From: Methylobacter sp. S3L5C
GTDB taxonomy: Bacteria; Pseudomonadota; Gammaproteobacteria; Methylococcales; Methylomonadaceae
NCBI RefSeq assembly: GCF_022788635.1
Contig: NZ_CP076024.1
Location: 434,001 to 498,000, forward strand
Length of the DNA stretch: 64,000 nt
Direction: 5' to 3'
Position numbers and translations under genes: made by a program. Below, piece after piece: positions 38,515 through 49,012 of this stretch. The first letter of the stretch is position 1. Each line of letters starts with the position of its first letter. The notes below the pieces were generated by a model. That model was not told the DNA's origin. It made no database searches and saw nothing but the letters and a program-made list of their open reading frames with translations.

Positions 38515-38785
38515 GGCTCACCTCTACAGAATAATTAAACAATCAATGGCTATTTTCCGCAGGTAAAATCTTAATAAAGCCTACCTGTTAATTTCAAAAC
38601 AGCATTTACTATAACAACTAAAAAGCATCAGTGATAATAAAAGTTTGTGATTTCAATGAATCATCCCAGCCGTTAAATTAACCGGATAGATATCCGGCTA
38701 ATTATCACTTTACAACAGCATGGTCTTTCCAGGCAGGGTATCTTTGCCAGGTTGCAATCACCATCATCCTGTGAGATTCAGGCGA

Positions 38786-39880
38786 TCAATTTATTGAATA
38801 GCCGCTGCCAGCTGCATAGGTCTGTTGATATTTCTGCTTGATTGCCTGCGCCAACTGATGCACCGCCATCGCATATTTATTACTGTTATTGTATTTCTTG
38901 ATAACTTTGAAATTTGGATAAACACGCCAAAATTCATTACCCTCGTAAGTACTTAGCTCAATAACAGCATCATCATTAGCCGGACCGGATCGTTTTGTTA
39001 CCGGACTATGTAACTGCCAACCACTACGCGAAAAATAATTGGCTACACTACCAACAGCATCCTTGGGATGCCAGAGGTCCCGACGCCCGTCATTATTAAA
39101 ATCCACTGCCAACTTTCGAAAACTGCTGGGCATAAATTGCCCATAACCCATGGCGCCAGCCCACGAACCTTGTGGCTGACGTGGATCAAAGCCTTCATCG
39201 CGAGTCATCAGCAAAAAATTTTCCAACTCAGAGGTAAAATATTTGGCGCGCCTGGAAGTATCAAACGATAAGGTCGTTAGTGCATCAATAATGCAGGTTT
39301 TACCAAAATTTTTGCCAAAATAAGTCTCTACACCAATAATGCCAACAATATATTCAGCATCAACGCCGTAAGTAGCACTGGCTTGTTGAATGGCATCGGC
39401 ATTATTTCGCCAAAACTCTACACCGTTACTAATATGTGCGTCAGTAAGGAACTTGTTACGATAGCGTGTCCAACTGCCCAACTGCGGCTTTGATGGCCCT
39501 GTATAAGGTGCAGGACTTTCCAGGCGAATAACCGAATCCAGACGATTGGCACGCGAAAACAAGCCGTTTAAATAGGTTTCAGAAAAACCCTGTTTACTCA
39601 CCATATGCTGAATAAAGCTTCGTATTGCTGGCGAGTTGGCGTAAGTGCCCGTCAACTTATAGGCCCCATACCCATAACTGCTTGAATACGGCGATTTCCC
39701 ATAACTATCCGGAGATTGTTGGATGCGACGATTTTGCGGATAACGTGCTGGAGGCGCCTCGCTTTGCTGAGGACTACTCTTTAGCTCTTCAACCTGATGA
39801 GGCACTGGCTCACTGGCACAACCGGCAAGCAACGCTACCAACGCCAACTTGGATATACGTTTATAAATTAAATTTGCCAT
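38786..39880 (-). CDS. mltB: Membrane-bound lytic murein transglycosylase B
   Basis: A 364-residue outer-membrane lipoprotein: signal peptide with lipobox LVALLAGC, then a Pro/Gln/Ser-rich linker of about 60 residues. The GH103 domain begins near residue 85, with the catalytic Glu in GIIGVETYFGKNFGK, then AMGYGQFMPSSFRKLAVDFN and DLWHPKDAVGSVANYFSRSG. MltB cleaves peptidoglycan to anhydromuropeptides, which AmpD, encoded divergently 246 bases away, later trims, so the two are functionally linked. GAGAGG lies upstream of the ATG. The C-terminal Asn-linked tail is short. It is a single gene. Confidence 0.94.
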   Translation of the reverse strand: MANLIYKRISKLALVALLAGCASEPVPHQVEELKSSPQQSEAPPARYPQNRRIQQSPDSYGKSPYSSSYGYGAYKLTGTYANSPAIRSFIQHMVSKQGFSETYLNGLFSRANRLDSVIRLESPAPYTGPSKPQLGSWTRYRNKFLTDAHISNGVEFWRNNADAIQQASATYGVDAEYIVGIIGVETYFGKNFGKTCIIDALTTLSFDTSRRAKYFTSELENFLLMTRDEGFDPRQPQGSWAGAMGYGQFMPSSFRKLAVDFNNDGRRDLWHPKDAVGSVANYFSRSGWQLHSPVTKRSGPANDDAVIELSTYEGNEFWRVYPNFKVIKKYNNSNKYAMAVHQLAQAIKQKYQQTYAAGSGYSIN

Positions 39881-40126
39881 AAAACCCCTCTCTTGTTTGC
39901 ACTGTTAAATAAGCACTAAGACTTAACTTAACCATAATTGTAAAATTTTTCTTTTTCATGTCTATTTATTGCCACAAAGTATCTATAGGCCAAGTATTGC
40001 GTATTATTAAATAAGTTATTATGCTTTGGTAATTAAATGACGATACTTCACAGACCATTCCAACCAATAATAATGATTATTTTATCGCAGATAGTTCGAT
40101 TTGTTTACGTTTTAGACGGCTATTAA

Positions 40127-40660
40127 ATGATGTCTATAAACCAGCATTGGCTAACCAACATTACCAAAACTCCCTCGCCCAACTGTAATGACCGTCCTGA
40201 CCCTACCGATATTTCATTATTGGTCATTCACTGTATTAGCCTACCGCCGGGGGAATTCGATAACACTTATATAGATCAGCTGTTTTGTAATTCTCTCAAC
40301 CCTGATGACCATCCCTATTTTAAAGAAATTCATCAGCTTACGGTATCTGCACATTTACTGATTAAACGAAACGGAAGTTGTGTGCAGTATGTACCTTTTG
40401 ATAAACGCGCCTGGCACGCCGGCGAATCAAACTATGACGGGCAGAATAACTGCAATGATTTTTCCATTGGCATAGAGCTTGAAGGCACAGAATCGATTGA
40501 TTACACAGAAGCCCAATATATACGCCTTAAAGTCGTCATTGACACCTTGCTTAAAACTTACCCAAAACTATCGAGACAACGAATAACAGGGCATAGTGAG
40601 ATTGCACCCGGACGAAAAGCTGATCCGGGCGCATCGTTTGACTGGCAAAAAATCAAGTAA
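40127..40660 (+). CDS. ampD: 1,6-anhydro-N-acetylmuramyl-L-alanine amidase AmpD
   Basis: A 177-residue cytoplasmic zinc amidase (amidase_2). Zinc ligands match AmpD: H35 in LLVIHCISLPPG, the histidine in ITGHSEIAPGRKADPG and the final aspartate of that motif; the lysine in GRKADPG is also kept. FSIGIELEGTE is the conserved middle. It removes peptide from anhydromuropeptides brought back from wall turnover and, in many gammaproteobacteria, thereby keeps AmpR-controlled beta-lactamase low. No signal peptide is present, which separates it from AmiD. Its gene is divergent from mltB. The start ATGATG allows either of two adjacent codons. Confidence 0.94.
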   Translation: MMSINQHWLTNITKTPSPNCNDRPDPTDISLLVIHCISLPPGEFDNTYIDQLFCNSLNPDDHPYFKEIHQLTVSAHLLIKRNGSCVQYVPFDKRAWHAGESNYDGQNNCNDFSIGIELEGTESIDYTEAQYIRLKVVIDTLLKTYPKLSRQRITGHSEIAPGRKADPGASFDWQKIK

Positions 40661-40785
40661 AAACCATTTAAGTAATATCCAAAAATTAGTATACCCAAGT
40701 GGCGCAGAATTTTTGTTTATTTACAGCGGTTGCAAGGCGTCAACAGTAGCCTCCTTAATAGACACAAGAGCAGTTGCCGGTGCGG

Positions 40786-40821
40786 AAAAATAGTTACGTA
40801 GCTGACCATGTAACTATTTTT
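40786..40821. terminator. Bidirectional terminator between ampD and lspA
   Basis: AAAAATAGTTAC (40786-40797) and GTAACTATTTTT (40810-40821) form a perfect 12-bp stem with a 12-base loop and a T run at the end of each strand. It lies between the convergent ampD and lspA ends. Confidence 0.75.
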
Positions 40822-40915
40822 ACAACGCAGTAAACCAAAAAAAACCAGCAAGCCAAGTGTATTATTCGCAGGAAATCGCTTGAAGGCAAATACTCACGTC
40901 TTTTACTTTCAGATT

Positions 40916-41404
40916 TTAATCGGTTTTTTTCGGACCACCCAAGCCAAATGACTCGGCAAGCATTAGCATAACACCCAAGGTAATAGCAGAATCGGCAACA
41001 TTAAAAGCCGGCCAATGCCAGGTTTGGTAATAAACATCAAGAAAATCGATGACATAACCATATGCCAACCGATCAATCAGATTGCCGATCGCCCCTCCCA
41101 AAACCAAAGACAAGGCCACCGCCATCAAAGTCTCGTGTCGTTTCAGACGTGACAGCCAAACGGCTATAACCATACTAATAACTAGAGCCAGTCCGGCAAA
41201 AAACCAGCGTTGCCAACCTCCTGCTTCACTTAAAAAACTAAACGCTGCTCCCTTGTTGTGCACATAGGTCAATTTAAAAAAAGACAAAATTGGAATGGAT
41301 TGATACAGCTGCATGGAACTATTTATAGCCAGCTTGCTGCCCTGATCCAATAGTATTGTGAATAACGATAATCCCAGCCATTTCAACATACTAAAATCAC
41401 GCAT
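40916..41404 (-). CDS. lspA: Lipoprotein signal peptidase (signal peptidase II)
   Basis: An aspartyl membrane protease with four helices, 162 residues from the chosen start. Family motifs are [41 protein letters not shown] and [11 protein letters not shown]; the aspartates in NLIDR and NVADS are the catalytic pair. It cuts prolipoprotein signal peptides in the inner membrane. I chose the ATG at 41404, which overlaps the ileS stop by 8 bases; an ATG at 41419 inside ileS would add five residues. It is the last gene of ribF-ileS-lspA. Confidence 0.94.
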   Translation of the reverse strand: MRDFSMLKWLGLSLFTILLDQGSKLAINSSMQLYQSIPILSFFKLTYVHNKGAAFSFLSEAGGWQRWFFAGLALVISMVIAVWLSRLKRHETLMAVALSLVLGGAIGNLIDRLAYGYVIDFLDVYYQTWHWPAFNVADSAITLGVMLMLAESFGLGGPKKTD

Positions 41405-44216
41405 AATGTCGGTGTTCACCAGCGCCCGCTACGTTTTCGACGCAACGTCCACAGAGCTCAGGATGCTCTGCATGCTCGCCAACGTCGTAACGTTGATGCC
41501 AGCAGCGTACACACTTTTTATGCCCGGAGACAATCACTTTTAACTTAACGCCCTCAAGCTCGGTTTGAATGGCATCGTCCGGGCAAAATTGTTCAGCGAT
41601 AAGCGACACATCGGAAGTAATAAAAATAAAATGTAATTCACTTGCCAACTGATTTAAGGTATCAAAAAATTCGGTATTACAGTACAACTCCACTTCAGCA
41701 TTAAGGGAAGAACCTATATCGCCTTTACCGCGACTTTTCTCCAATTCTTTACCAACAGCGGTTCGTACCGACATGACTTTTTGCCAGAATTCGCGATTCA
41801 TTACCGAACTGTCATCCAGCTTAACCAGACCTTGATACCAGGTTTCCAGAAATACCGACTCACTGCGCTCACCGGGCATATACTGCCAGATTTCATCGGC
41901 AGTATAACTAATAATAGGCGCCAACCAACGCGTCAATGCTTCCAATACATGATACATGGCCGTTTGCGCAGAACGCCGAGCCAAGCCGTCGGCTTTTGCC
42001 GTATATTGCCGGTCTTTAATAATATCCAGATAAAACCCACCCAGATCAATCACGCAGAAATGATGTATTTTTTGATAAAGCAACTGAAACTGATAAGTGT
42101 CGTAAGCGGCTTTAACCTCCTCTTGTAATACCAAGGTTCTGTCTATCACCCAGCGATCCAATGCCAATAAGTCAGTCGTATCAACTAAATCCTGCGCAGG
42201 ATTAAAGTCATTCAGATTCGATAACAAAAATCGCGCCGTATTTCTTAAGCGCCGGTAACCATCGGAGGTGCGCTCCAGAATTTCATCAGACACACGCATT
42301 TCGCTACGATAATCAGTCGAGGCAATCCATAAACGCAATACATCGGCTCCCAGATTTTTCATGACGGCTTGCGGCGGAATGACATTGCCTTTGGATTTGG
42401 ACATTTTTTCACCGTTCTTGTCCACGGTAAAGCCATGGGTTAATACGGTTTTGTAAGACGCCACATCGTTCATAGCTATAGAGGTTAACAAGGATGATTG
42501 AAACCAGCCACGATGTTGGTCAGAACCTTCCAGATACAAATCAGCCGGAAACGTCAACTGCTCGCGCTTATCCAACACACAGGCATGAGTAACACCGGAA
42601 TCAAACCAGACATCCAGAGTATCGGTCATTTTTTCGTAGTCGACAGCCTCTGCGCCAAGCAACTCTTCCTTTTCTAACTCAAACCACGCTTCTATGCCTT
42701 TTTCTTCAATCCGCTTGGCAACTTGTTCAATCAACTCGCCCGTGCGCGGATGCAGTTCACGGGTTTCTTTATGAATAAAAAAGGTTATCGGTACGCCCCA
42801 GGTACGTTGGCGTGAAATACACCAATCAGGACGACCTTCTATCATGCTTTCTATACGTGCCTGTCCCCATTCTGGTAACCAAGTTACACGATTGGCTTCA
42901 TTTAATGCCTGCTCACGCAACTTGTTTTTATCCATAGAGATAAACCATTGTGGCGTTGCTCTAAAAATAATCGGGGTTTTATGGCGCCAGCAATGCGGAT
43001 AACTGTGCAAAATGGCATGATGATGTACCAGCTTGCCTTTGGCTTCCAGCACTTCCAAAACATGAGCATTGGCATTGAACACATGCTCGCCGGCAAAGAA
43101 CTCAGTATTTGGCAAAAATACGCCATCAGCACCAACAGGGTTATCAACCGGCAAACCATACTTCTGGCCAACGACATAATCGTCCTGACCATGGCCTGGT
43201 GCAGTATGTACGGCACCTGTACCCGCTTCCAGGGTAACGTGATCACCCAGAATAATGGGTACTTGCCGATCATAAAAAGGATGTTGTAGCAACTGATGTT
43301 CCCAGGCAGAACCTTTACAGTAGCCGATAACATGATAACTTTCATTACCATAACGCAGCATCGTATCTTTCAGTAACGCTTCAGCAACCACCAGACGTTC
43401 TGTTTCGCATTGAACAACGACGTATTCAAAATCCCCATTTAAAGCGACGCCCTGATTAGCCGGCAAGGTCCATGGCGTTGTCGTCCAAATTACCACCGAC
43501 AAGGCACCTCGACCTTCATGTTCAGGCGCGTGGTGACACAAGCCCATAAAGCCGTCTTCATCAACGACTTGAAAACGTACATCAATCGCTGGCGAATGTT
43601 TATCTTCATATTCAACTTCCGCTTCTGCCAAGGCAGAGCCGCAATCGGTACACCAATGGACGGGCTTGGCACCCGCGACGATATGACCTTTTTGGGTGAT
43701 TTTTCCCAGCGAGCGTACGATATTGGCTTCAAAAGCGTAATCCATGGTTAAGTAAGGATTATCCCAATCCCCCAAAATACCCAAGCGGACAAACGCTTCT
43801 TTTTGTATATTGACTTGCTTGCCCGCATATTCACGACAAGCTTTACGAAAAACAGCTGGCGATACTTTAACCCCCGCCTTACCAATCTTCTTTTCCACCA
43901 TCAATTCAATAGGCAAACCGTGGCAATCCCAACCCGGTACATATGGTGCATCAAAACCGCTCAGGGTTTTTGATTTCACAATAATATCTTTTAAGACTTT
44001 ATTGACGGCATGACCTATGTGAATCTCGCCATTGGCATAGGGAGGCCCATCATGGAGTACAAACTGGGGACGACCGGCAAAGGCTTCTCTAATTTTGAGA
44101 TACAAGTCGGCGTCATTCCATTTTTTTAACCGTTCCGGCTCACGTTGCGCCAGATTGCCTTTCATAGGGAAAGCAGTATTGGGTAAGTTAAGTGTTTTTT
44201 TATAATCTGTTGTCAT
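41397..44216 (-). CDS. ileS: Isoleucyl-tRNA synthetase
   Basis: 939 residues, the normal bacterial length. HIGH-like motif in [21 protein letters not shown] in [15 protein letters not shown], the CP1 editing domain with [18 protein letters not shown] and [13 protein letters not shown], and a C-terminal zinc knuckle (CVRCWHQR...CGRC). It charges tRNA-Ile and hydrolyses mischarged Val-tRNA. The C-terminal zinc-finger form is the type usual in gammaproteobacteria. It overlaps ribF by 4 bases upstream and lspA by 8 bases downstream, so translation is coupled along the operon. Confidence 0.98.
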   Translation of the reverse strand: MTTDYKKTLNLPNTAFPMKGNLAQREPERLKKWNDADLYLKIREAFAGRPQFVLHDGPPYANGEIHIGHAVNKVLKDIIVKSKTLSGFDAPYVPGWDCHGLPIELMVEKKIGKAGVKVSPAVFRKACREYAGKQVNIQKEAFVRLGILGDWDNPYLTMDYAFEANIVRSLGKITQKGHIVAGAKPVHWCTDCGSALAEAEVEYEDKHSPAIDVRFQVVDEDGFMGLCHHAPEHEGRGALSVVIWTTTPWTLPANQGVALNGDFEYVVVQCETERLVVAEALLKDTMLRYGNESYHVIGYCKGSAWEHQLLQHPFYDRQVPIILGDHVTLEAGTGAVHTAPGHGQDDYVVGQKYGLPVDNPVGADGVFLPNTEFFAGEHVFNANAHVLEVLEAKGKLVHHHAILHSYPHCWRHKTPIIFRATPQWFISMDKNKLREQALNEANRVTWLPEWGQARIESMIEGRPDWCISRQRTWGVPITFFIHKETRELHPRTGELIEQVAKRIEEKGIEAWFELEKEELLGAEAVDYEKMTDTLDVWFDSGVTHACVLDKREQLTFPADLYLEGSDQHRGWFQSSLLTSIAMNDVASYKTVLTHGFTVDKNGEKMSKSKGNVIPPQAVMKNLGADVLRLWIASTDYRSEMRVSDEILERTSDGYRRLRNTARFLLSNLNDFNPAQDLVDTTDLLALDRWVIDRTLVLQEEVKAAYDTYQFQLLYQKIHHFCVIDLGGFYLDIIKDRQYTAKADGLARRSAQTAMYHVLEALTRWLAPIISYTADEIWQYMPGERSESVFLETWYQGLVKLDDSSVMNREFWQKVMSVRTAVGKELEKSRGKGDIGSSLNAEVELYCNTEFFDTLNQLASELHFIFITSDVSLIAEQFCPDDAIQTELEGVKLKVIVSGHKKCVRCWHQRYDVGEHAEHPELCGRCVENVAGAGEHRHYA

Positions 44217-45154
44217 AATTTTTTAATCTCAGCAAAAATTTTTATAGCCTCAGCCACATCTTTTTCGATCTGGGCCTTCAGTTGTTCCAGTGATTGGAAG
44301 CGCAATTCATCCCTGATTTTTTGTTTAAAATGCACTTCCACATAACGTCCGTAGATTTCCTTATCAAAATCGAATAAATAAGTTTCAAGAATTACCTTGG
44401 AGTCGCCATCAACTGTTGGTCTGGTGCCCACATTGGCAACACCCTCAAATTCCACACCATCAATCCCTGTCATGGTAACGGCAAATACGCCATTAACAGG
44501 CGTATTTTTTCTAAACATCCTTATATTGGCAGTCGGATAGCCAATAGTCCTGCCGCGTTTATCGCCATGAGCTACCCGCCCACACACCGAATAGCAGTGA
44601 CCCAGCAATTTTTCAGCTTGCGCCAAATCACCCGAACCTAGCGCATCCCTTATAATTGTACTGCTGATACGCAATCCCGCCACCTCGTAAGATCCCGTAT
44701 CTTCAACACTAAAACCATAATGCCTGCCCTTTTCCTTGAGCATGGCAAAATTACCGCGCCTTGCTTTACCAAAATGAAAATCATCGCCAATCACGAGATG
44801 CTTAACATTGAGTTTGTTTATTAAAACATCATCAATAAACTGCTCGGCATCACAATTGGCAAAATGCCGATTAAATCGTACTATCAGTAAGTTATCAACG
44901 GGTAATTTAGCAAACTTAATAACTTTTTCCCGTAAACACATCAAGCGTGAGGGAGCATTATCACCCAGAAAATATTCCAGGGGTTGCGGCTCAAAAACCA
45001 TAACCACTACAGGTAAACCAAGCGCATGTCCACGCTCAGCCAGTTTTTTTATCACGGTTTGATGACCTAAGTGCAACCCGTCAAAATTACCAATAGTCAG
45101 TACGCAACCGTTTTTAAATGGTTCCAAATGAGACAAGCCTCTAATTAAACGCAT
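44213..45154 (-). CDS. ribF: Bifunctional riboflavin kinase / FAD synthetase
   Basis: A 313-residue RibF. The N-terminal FAD synthetase half has the nucleotidyl-transfer motif [13 protein letters not shown] and [14 protein letters not shown], with SSTIIRDAL before the linker. The C-terminal riboflavin kinase half shows [31 protein letters not shown] and the catalytic [13 protein letters not shown]. It turns riboflavin into FMN and FAD in the cytoplasm. It is the first gene of ribF-ileS-lspA. Divergence from rpsT upstream is the standard gammaproteobacterial arrangement. Confidence 0.97.
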   Translation of the reverse strand: MRLIRGLSHLEPFKNGCVLTIGNFDGLHLGHQTVIKKLAERGHALGLPVVVMVFEPQPLEYFLGDNAPSRLMCLREKVIKFAKLPVDNLLIVRFNRHFANCDAEQFIDDVLINKLNVKHLVIGDDFHFGKARRGNFAMLKEKGRHYGFSVEDTGSYEVAGLRISSTIIRDALGSGDLAQAEKLLGHCYSVCGRVAHGDKRGRTIGYPTANIRMFRKNTPVNGVFAVTMTGIDGVEFEGVANVGTRPTVDGDSKVILETYLFDFDKEIYGRYVEVHFKQKIRDELRFQSLEQLKAQIEKDVAEAIKIFAEIKKL

Positions 45155-45538
45155 GATCCTTTTGAGAATAAAAAACTTTTATTCTATCATGTGCCACCGT
45201 TAAATGCGGTAGACATCAATAGCAGGTAAACGATAAATTGCCCCACTTCTCTCTATTTGACGGGTATGGACTTATAATCGCAATTGCACTTGACAACACT
45301 GTTGAGCATTACAAAAACGCATCGACTGCAACATCAGCCCTAAAAACACAGGTTATTAAATAGCCCTTACAATCACGGGAATACGGTAAATAACCTTTAC
45401 ACTGTTAGGGTCGACAATTCGCTTAAATGCTGACAACTCAGAGTTAGTCGCTTTACAGAACGTTAATTGTTGACAATAATAGCATTTAAAAAGATAATGT
45501 AGGGCTATTTAACTCATACATGAACGCATCGAGACACT
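45155..45538. other. Divergent region between ribF and rpsT
   Basis: 384 AT-rich bases with a strong rpsT promoter at the right end. TTAAATAGCCCT (45356-45367) and AGGGCTATTTAA (45501-45512) form a 12-bp inverted repeat spanning 133 bases, the right arm lying just downstream of the promoter's -10. No reading frame of interest. Confidence 0.55.
45470..45498 (+). promoter_or_regulatory. Sigma-70-type promoter for rpsT
   Basis: TTGACA at 45470-45475 and GATAAT at 45493-45498 are separated by 17 bases, a near-consensus pair 40 bases before the rpsT ATG. Part of a long-range inverted repeat starts 3 bases past the -10 and would fall in the transcript leader. Confidence 0.75.
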
Positions 45539-45802
45539 ATGGCTAATACAGCACAAGCTAAAAAACGCGCGCGGCAAGCGGAAAAAAGCCGTATTCGCAA
45601 CGCCGGACAACGCAGCAACTTACGTACCTTTGTAAAAAAAGTGATTGCCGCCGTTAATGCTGGCGACAAAGAGAAAGCGCAAGCCGCTTATCAAATAGTA
45701 GTACCCATTATTGATTCCGCAGTTAATAAAGGCATTATTCATAAAAATAAAGCCGCACGCGGTAAGAGCAGACTGAATTCAAAAGTAAAAGCTATCGCTT
45801 AA
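45539..45802 (+). CDS. rpsT: 30S ribosomal protein S20
   Basis: 87 residues, very basic, with the S20 start [18 protein letters not shown] and the end [13 protein letters not shown]20 is a three-helix protein that binds 16S rRNA early in 30S assembly. It is a single gene with its own promoter and a strong terminator, divergent from ribF. In E. coli S20 limits its own translation; I cannot see such a site here. Confidence 0.98.
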   Translation: MANTAQAKKRARQAEKSRIRNAGQRSNLRTFVKKVIAAVNAGDKEKAQAAYQIVVPIIDSAVNKGIIHKNKAARGKSRLNSKVKAIA

Positions 45803-45823
45803 TATCTTTAGTAATTGCTTAGT

Positions 45824-45860
45824 AAAAAGGCCGGACTTTTTGAGATACGGCCTTTTTTTT
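45824..45860 (+). terminator. rpsT terminator
   Basis: AAAAAGGCCG (45824-45833) pairs with CGGCCTTTTT (45848-45857) over 10 bp, with the T run extending to 45860. It starts 22 bases past the rpsT stop. Confidence 0.9.
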
Positions 45861-45990
45861 GACCAAAGAAAAGTCTTTTATTCCTCGTTAATTTATAACA
45901 AAAAAATCTACAGCAACACAATCCTTGTTTTTATACCATTTCCTGCCCAATAGAAACGACATAAAATCCCAATTATTTGTAAACAATAAC

Positions 45991-46740
45991 TTACAACAAC
46001 TGCTTTATTTCAGGGTAATTGTTGATCAAATTTTGCCTGAATGCTTCAATAATACTTTCATTATTACGCTCGGATCGCGGAATGGGCACCGTTACTTCAC
46101 TGATAACAGACATCGGAGCAGCCGATAAAAAAATAAGCCGATCGGCCATGGTGATAGCTTCGCGCAAGTCATGAGTAACAAATAATACCGTATGCGGCCG
46201 CTCTTGCCACAACGTTAACAGCAACTCTCTTACTTGCCGGGCTGTCGGCGCATCCAGCGATACGAAGGGCTCATCCATTAACAAGACATCAGGGTCAACA
46301 GCAAAAGCGCGAATAATTGAGACTCTGCGACTCATGCCTACCGATAACCGCTCAGGATAAACATGTTGAGACTGGGTTAATTGCATAACCTCAAGCAATG
46401 GATCAATAACAGTCGGAGACTGATTAATATCCAGCACTAATTCTATGTTTTCACGAACAGTTCGCCAAGGCAGCAAGCGTGGGTTCTGAAAAATATAGCC
46501 AATTTTTGGGTGCGAATGCGCCTGCCCAACGAAAATTTCTCCTTCGTAATCATTATCCAAACCAGCAATAATATTTAATAAAGTGGTCTTCCCACAGCCG
46601 GAGGGACCAACCAGACAAACAAACTCACCCGATTTCAGTGATAACTTAAAATCGGCAATCGCCACATGATGTTTCGCCTGTGCTATCGCCGGGTAAGCCT
46701 TACTATCGATATTAATTTCAATATCCATCATCGTCGCCAC
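45991..46740 (-). CDS. ABC importer ATPase (nitrate/sulfonate/taurine family)
   Basis: A 249-residue ATPase of the SsuB/TauB/NrtD group: Walker A GPSGCGKTTLL, Q loop IFQNPRLLPWRTVRENI, Walker B VLLMDEPFVSLDAP and switch FVTHDLREAITMADR. The signature motif reads LSVGMSRRVSIIRAF instead of LSGGMRQRVALARA, an uncommon Gly-to-Val change that could weaken ATP turnover. It energises the permease encoded just upstream, which it overlaps by 13 bases. Last gene of a three-gene importer cluster read leftward. Substrate not determined. Confidence 0.85.
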   Translation of the reverse strand: MATMMDIEINIDSKAYPAIAQAKHHVAIADFKLSLKSGEFVCLVGPSGCGKTTLLNIIAGLDNDYEGEIFVGQAHSHPKIGYIFQNPRLLPWRTVRENIELVLDINQSPTVIDPLLEVMQLTQSQHVYPERLSVGMSRRVSIIRAFAVDPDVLLMDEPFVSLDAPTARQVRELLLTLWQERPHTVLFVTHDLREAITMADRLIFLSAAPMSVISEVTVPIPRSERNNESIIEAFRQNLINNYPEIKQLL

Positions 46741-47483
46741 CGCAGAGCCTTTTTATCGAGTGGCTTCAAGATAATAACTTCTATCAATTGAATGACTGCA
46801 ACAAAAGCAATCGTATAAGCCAAAATACTGGCGACATCAAATAATTGAAAAAATAAGTGCAGCTGATAGCCCATCCCGTTGCTACGGCCTAACAACTCAA
46901 CTACCAGAATAATTTTCCAGATTAACGCCAAACCGGAACGCGTCGCGCCCATAATAAAAGGATGTAGTTGCGGCCATATGACATGAGTCAATGTTTTACG
47001 CCGACTAAAGCCATAGCAACGCGCCATATCCAGCAAATCCTGATCAAGGGTACGAGTACCCTCCCTGATAGTAACAATAACATTAGGTAATTTGTTAACA
47101 ACAACTGCCAGTATGGCTGCGGACTCGACCAAACCAAACCAGACATAACACAAAATTATGGCAACCAGAGCCGGAATATTTAAAAAAATAACCAGCCAGT
47201 TATCAAAGAAAGCATCCAGCTTTTTATTCCGGCCAAGAGCGATACCTATCGCACACCCTAACAACATGGCGATAGAAAAACTAACCACCAACCTGAGCAA
47301 AGTAACACCCAGATGAAAAGGAAGCTGCCCTGTTACACAACTTTGCCAAAAAACCTTGGCCACTACTTCTGGAGCTGGCAAGGCATTGCTATTTGAATAG
47401 ACTGCCAAGCCCTGCCACACAACTAAAAATACCAACAAAGACAAGATAGGTAAAAATTTTCTGGAAAAAATCACTGATAGCAA
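46728..47483 (-). CDS. ABC importer permease (SsuC/TauC type)
   Basis: 251 residues with about six membrane helices and the inner-membrane component signature region (EGTRTLDQDLLDMARCYGFS, followed by LTHVIWPQLHPFIMGATRSG), which contacts the ATPase. The binding-protein-dependent transport fold BPD_transp_1 spans residues 60-245. Members of this group move nitrate, taurine, alkanesulfonates or pyrimidine precursors. It lies 156 bases after the gene for the binding protein and overlaps the ATPase gene, so the three form one unit. Confidence 0.87.
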   Translation of the reverse strand: MLSVIFSRKFLPILSLLVFLVVWQGLAVYSNSNALPAPEVVAKVFWQSCVTGQLPFHLGVTLLRLVVSFSIAMLLGCAIGIALGRNKKLDAFFDNWLVIFLNIPALVAIILCYVWFGLVESAAILAVVVNKLPNVIVTIREGTRTLDQDLLDMARCYGFSRRKTLTHVIWPQLHPFIMGATRSGLALIWKIILVVELLGRSNGMGYQLHLFFQLFDVASILAYTIAFVAVIQLIEVIILKPLDKKALRWRR

Positions 47484-47639
47484 ATAAAAATTATAATTTT
47501 ATTAATGAAAATACGATGTATTTATAGAAAAAACTTAACAGAATAGAGTTGACACGCTTTTAACCTCATGTTTATTGTTGCTCTCGAGATTTTTATAGTG
47601 CCCCTTTAAAATACTGCTAATCATCTAAACGAATCGATG

Positions 47640-48605
47640 TTATTTGTAGGACCAAAATGTACCGGGCTGCAGACTTTCTGACACCCCCGTTAACTGGTTG
47701 TTACTTAAGGTGCGAAGCATCGTATAAATACGGGTAGCTGCTTGCTCCTCCCTTTCACCCCATTGTTCAATACCACCTTCGCAATAACGCTGGCGCATTA
47801 AAGCTTGGGTAGAAACATCATCCGTATGGAGCAAAGGAATAATTTTTAGCCAGGCAGCATCAGAAGTACAGAGCTGGTTTTTAGCTTGCTTGCTGGCTTT
47901 AAAAAAATCGCTGACAACCTGCTTATGGTTTTCAGCCCAACTTTGCTTAAACACATAACCAATACTGGGGACATTTTCATTGATGCCTAACGCTTTTAAA
48001 ATACCTTGGCCGTCAATAATTTTCCGATAACCCTGCGCCTCAAGCCTAGCGGCAAAGTGCCAATAAGTGAGCACAGCATCAACACGATCTTGTTTGATTT
48101 GCTCATTAATTAACGGCGGTGCACCAAACGTCTTTTCAACAGAGACATTCAAATCCAACTGCTCTTTTTGTGCCAATGCCTGCAACAATAACCAGTTTTT
48201 ATCCAGCTCGCCACCGGCGATACCCAAGCGCGTACCTTTAAGGTCCGCTATTGAATGAATAGGACTTTTTTCCGCCACCACTAAAGCGCCGGAGGTGTTT
48301 GAATAAGGATAAAAAGTGAAGTCTGCGCCGGTAGCACGACGACTTGAAACCCAAACCCAGTCAGAAACAATCATATCGACAGAGCCTGATTGCAAAGCAA
48401 TTTTACCCGCTTCTGCATTGGCAAGATGCTGTATTTCAAGTTGAAAATCTGCCAGCTTCACTTGCGGGTTATCTTGTAAAGCCTGCAATTCCCACTCAAG
48501 GGTGCCCTGAGCCTGAACACCAATGCGAATGATGGTTTTTTCCGTGGCAAAACTGCTGCATGACAGAAACAAACAAAGACTTATAAAAGCGATATTAAAT
48601 TTCAT
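47640..48605 (-). CDS. Periplasmic substrate-binding protein of the ABC importer
   Basis: 321 residues with a signal peptide (MKFNIAFISLCLFLSCSSFA). The NMT1/SsuA-like fold follows: IRIGVQAQGTLEWELQAL, the domain-linking SGSVDMIVSDWVWVSSRR and DLKGTRLGIAGG, and QDRVDAVLTYWHFAARL. The cysteine near the end of the signal may be a lipidation site, although the lipobox is poor. This group binds sulfonates, nitrate, bicarbonate or thiamin precursors, and also alcohol-linked compounds in methylotroph loci, so the ligand is open. First gene of the importer cluster. A Fur-like sequence lies about 90 bases upstream. Confidence 0.8.
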   Translation of the reverse strand: MKFNIAFISLCLFLSCSSFATEKTIIRIGVQAQGTLEWELQALQDNPQVKLADFQLEIQHLANAEAGKIALQSGSVDMIVSDWVWVSSRRATGADFTFYPYSNTSGALVVAEKSPIHSIADLKGTRLGIAGGELDKNWLLLQALAQKEQLDLNVSVEKTFGAPPLINEQIKQDRVDAVLTYWHFAARLEAQGYRKIIDGQGILKALGINENVPSIGYVFKQSWAENHKQVVSDFFKASKQAKNQLCTSDAAWLKIIPLLHTDDVSTQALMRQRYCEGGIEQWGEREEQAATRIYTMLRTLSNNQLTGVSESLQPGTFWSYK

Positions 48606-49012
48606 AAAGGCTATATGGATAGGCAGTCGCTAAAAGTCTTCCATTCTATCTGGTTCAGACAAAAATGTTTGCACTATTAAAATAAAACAGCAATTCTCAT
48701 TATGAATAATATTCATAAAATCAGATCGATAACCTGACAAAACCCATAACTTTAAGGCTAGACGTTTTTCCACAGGCATCATTAATATAATTGGAAAATC
48801 AAAGCCAAAACAACCACATGACTAATTTATAAATCAAATAAAAGACATAAATTTTGGCACTGCCAACCCACACAAGTTACACAGGAAAATATCAATATAA
48901 AATATTGATTTTGATAAAACTTTAATCATATTAATAACTGAAAGACGATATCTGATAAGACAGCAACTCAGGCAGTATGGGATAATGACTTATTTCCTCG
49001 CTATCAGATTTC
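48606..49012. other. Divergent promoter region of the ABC importer and PepSY genes
   Basis: 407 very AT-rich bases without a gene. At 48694-48715 the sequence ATTCTCATTATGAATAATAT resembles the ATTCTCATT half of a Fur box; the match is partial. No terminator, riboswitch or tRNA recognised. Confidence 0.45.
48694..48715. promoter_or_regulatory. Possible Fur-like operator
   Basis: ATTCTCATTATGAAT resembles part of the iron-repressor consensus, and PepSY proteins are often iron-regulated. Only one half is a good match, and the site is 300 bases from the PepSY gene but 90 from the importer gene. Confidence 0.25.

Noticed and set aside
45257-45278. TTGACG and TATAAT between ribF and rpsT as a promoter
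   Set aside because: The spacing is only 10 bases, too short for a sigma-70 promoter; a much better pair exists at 45470-45498.
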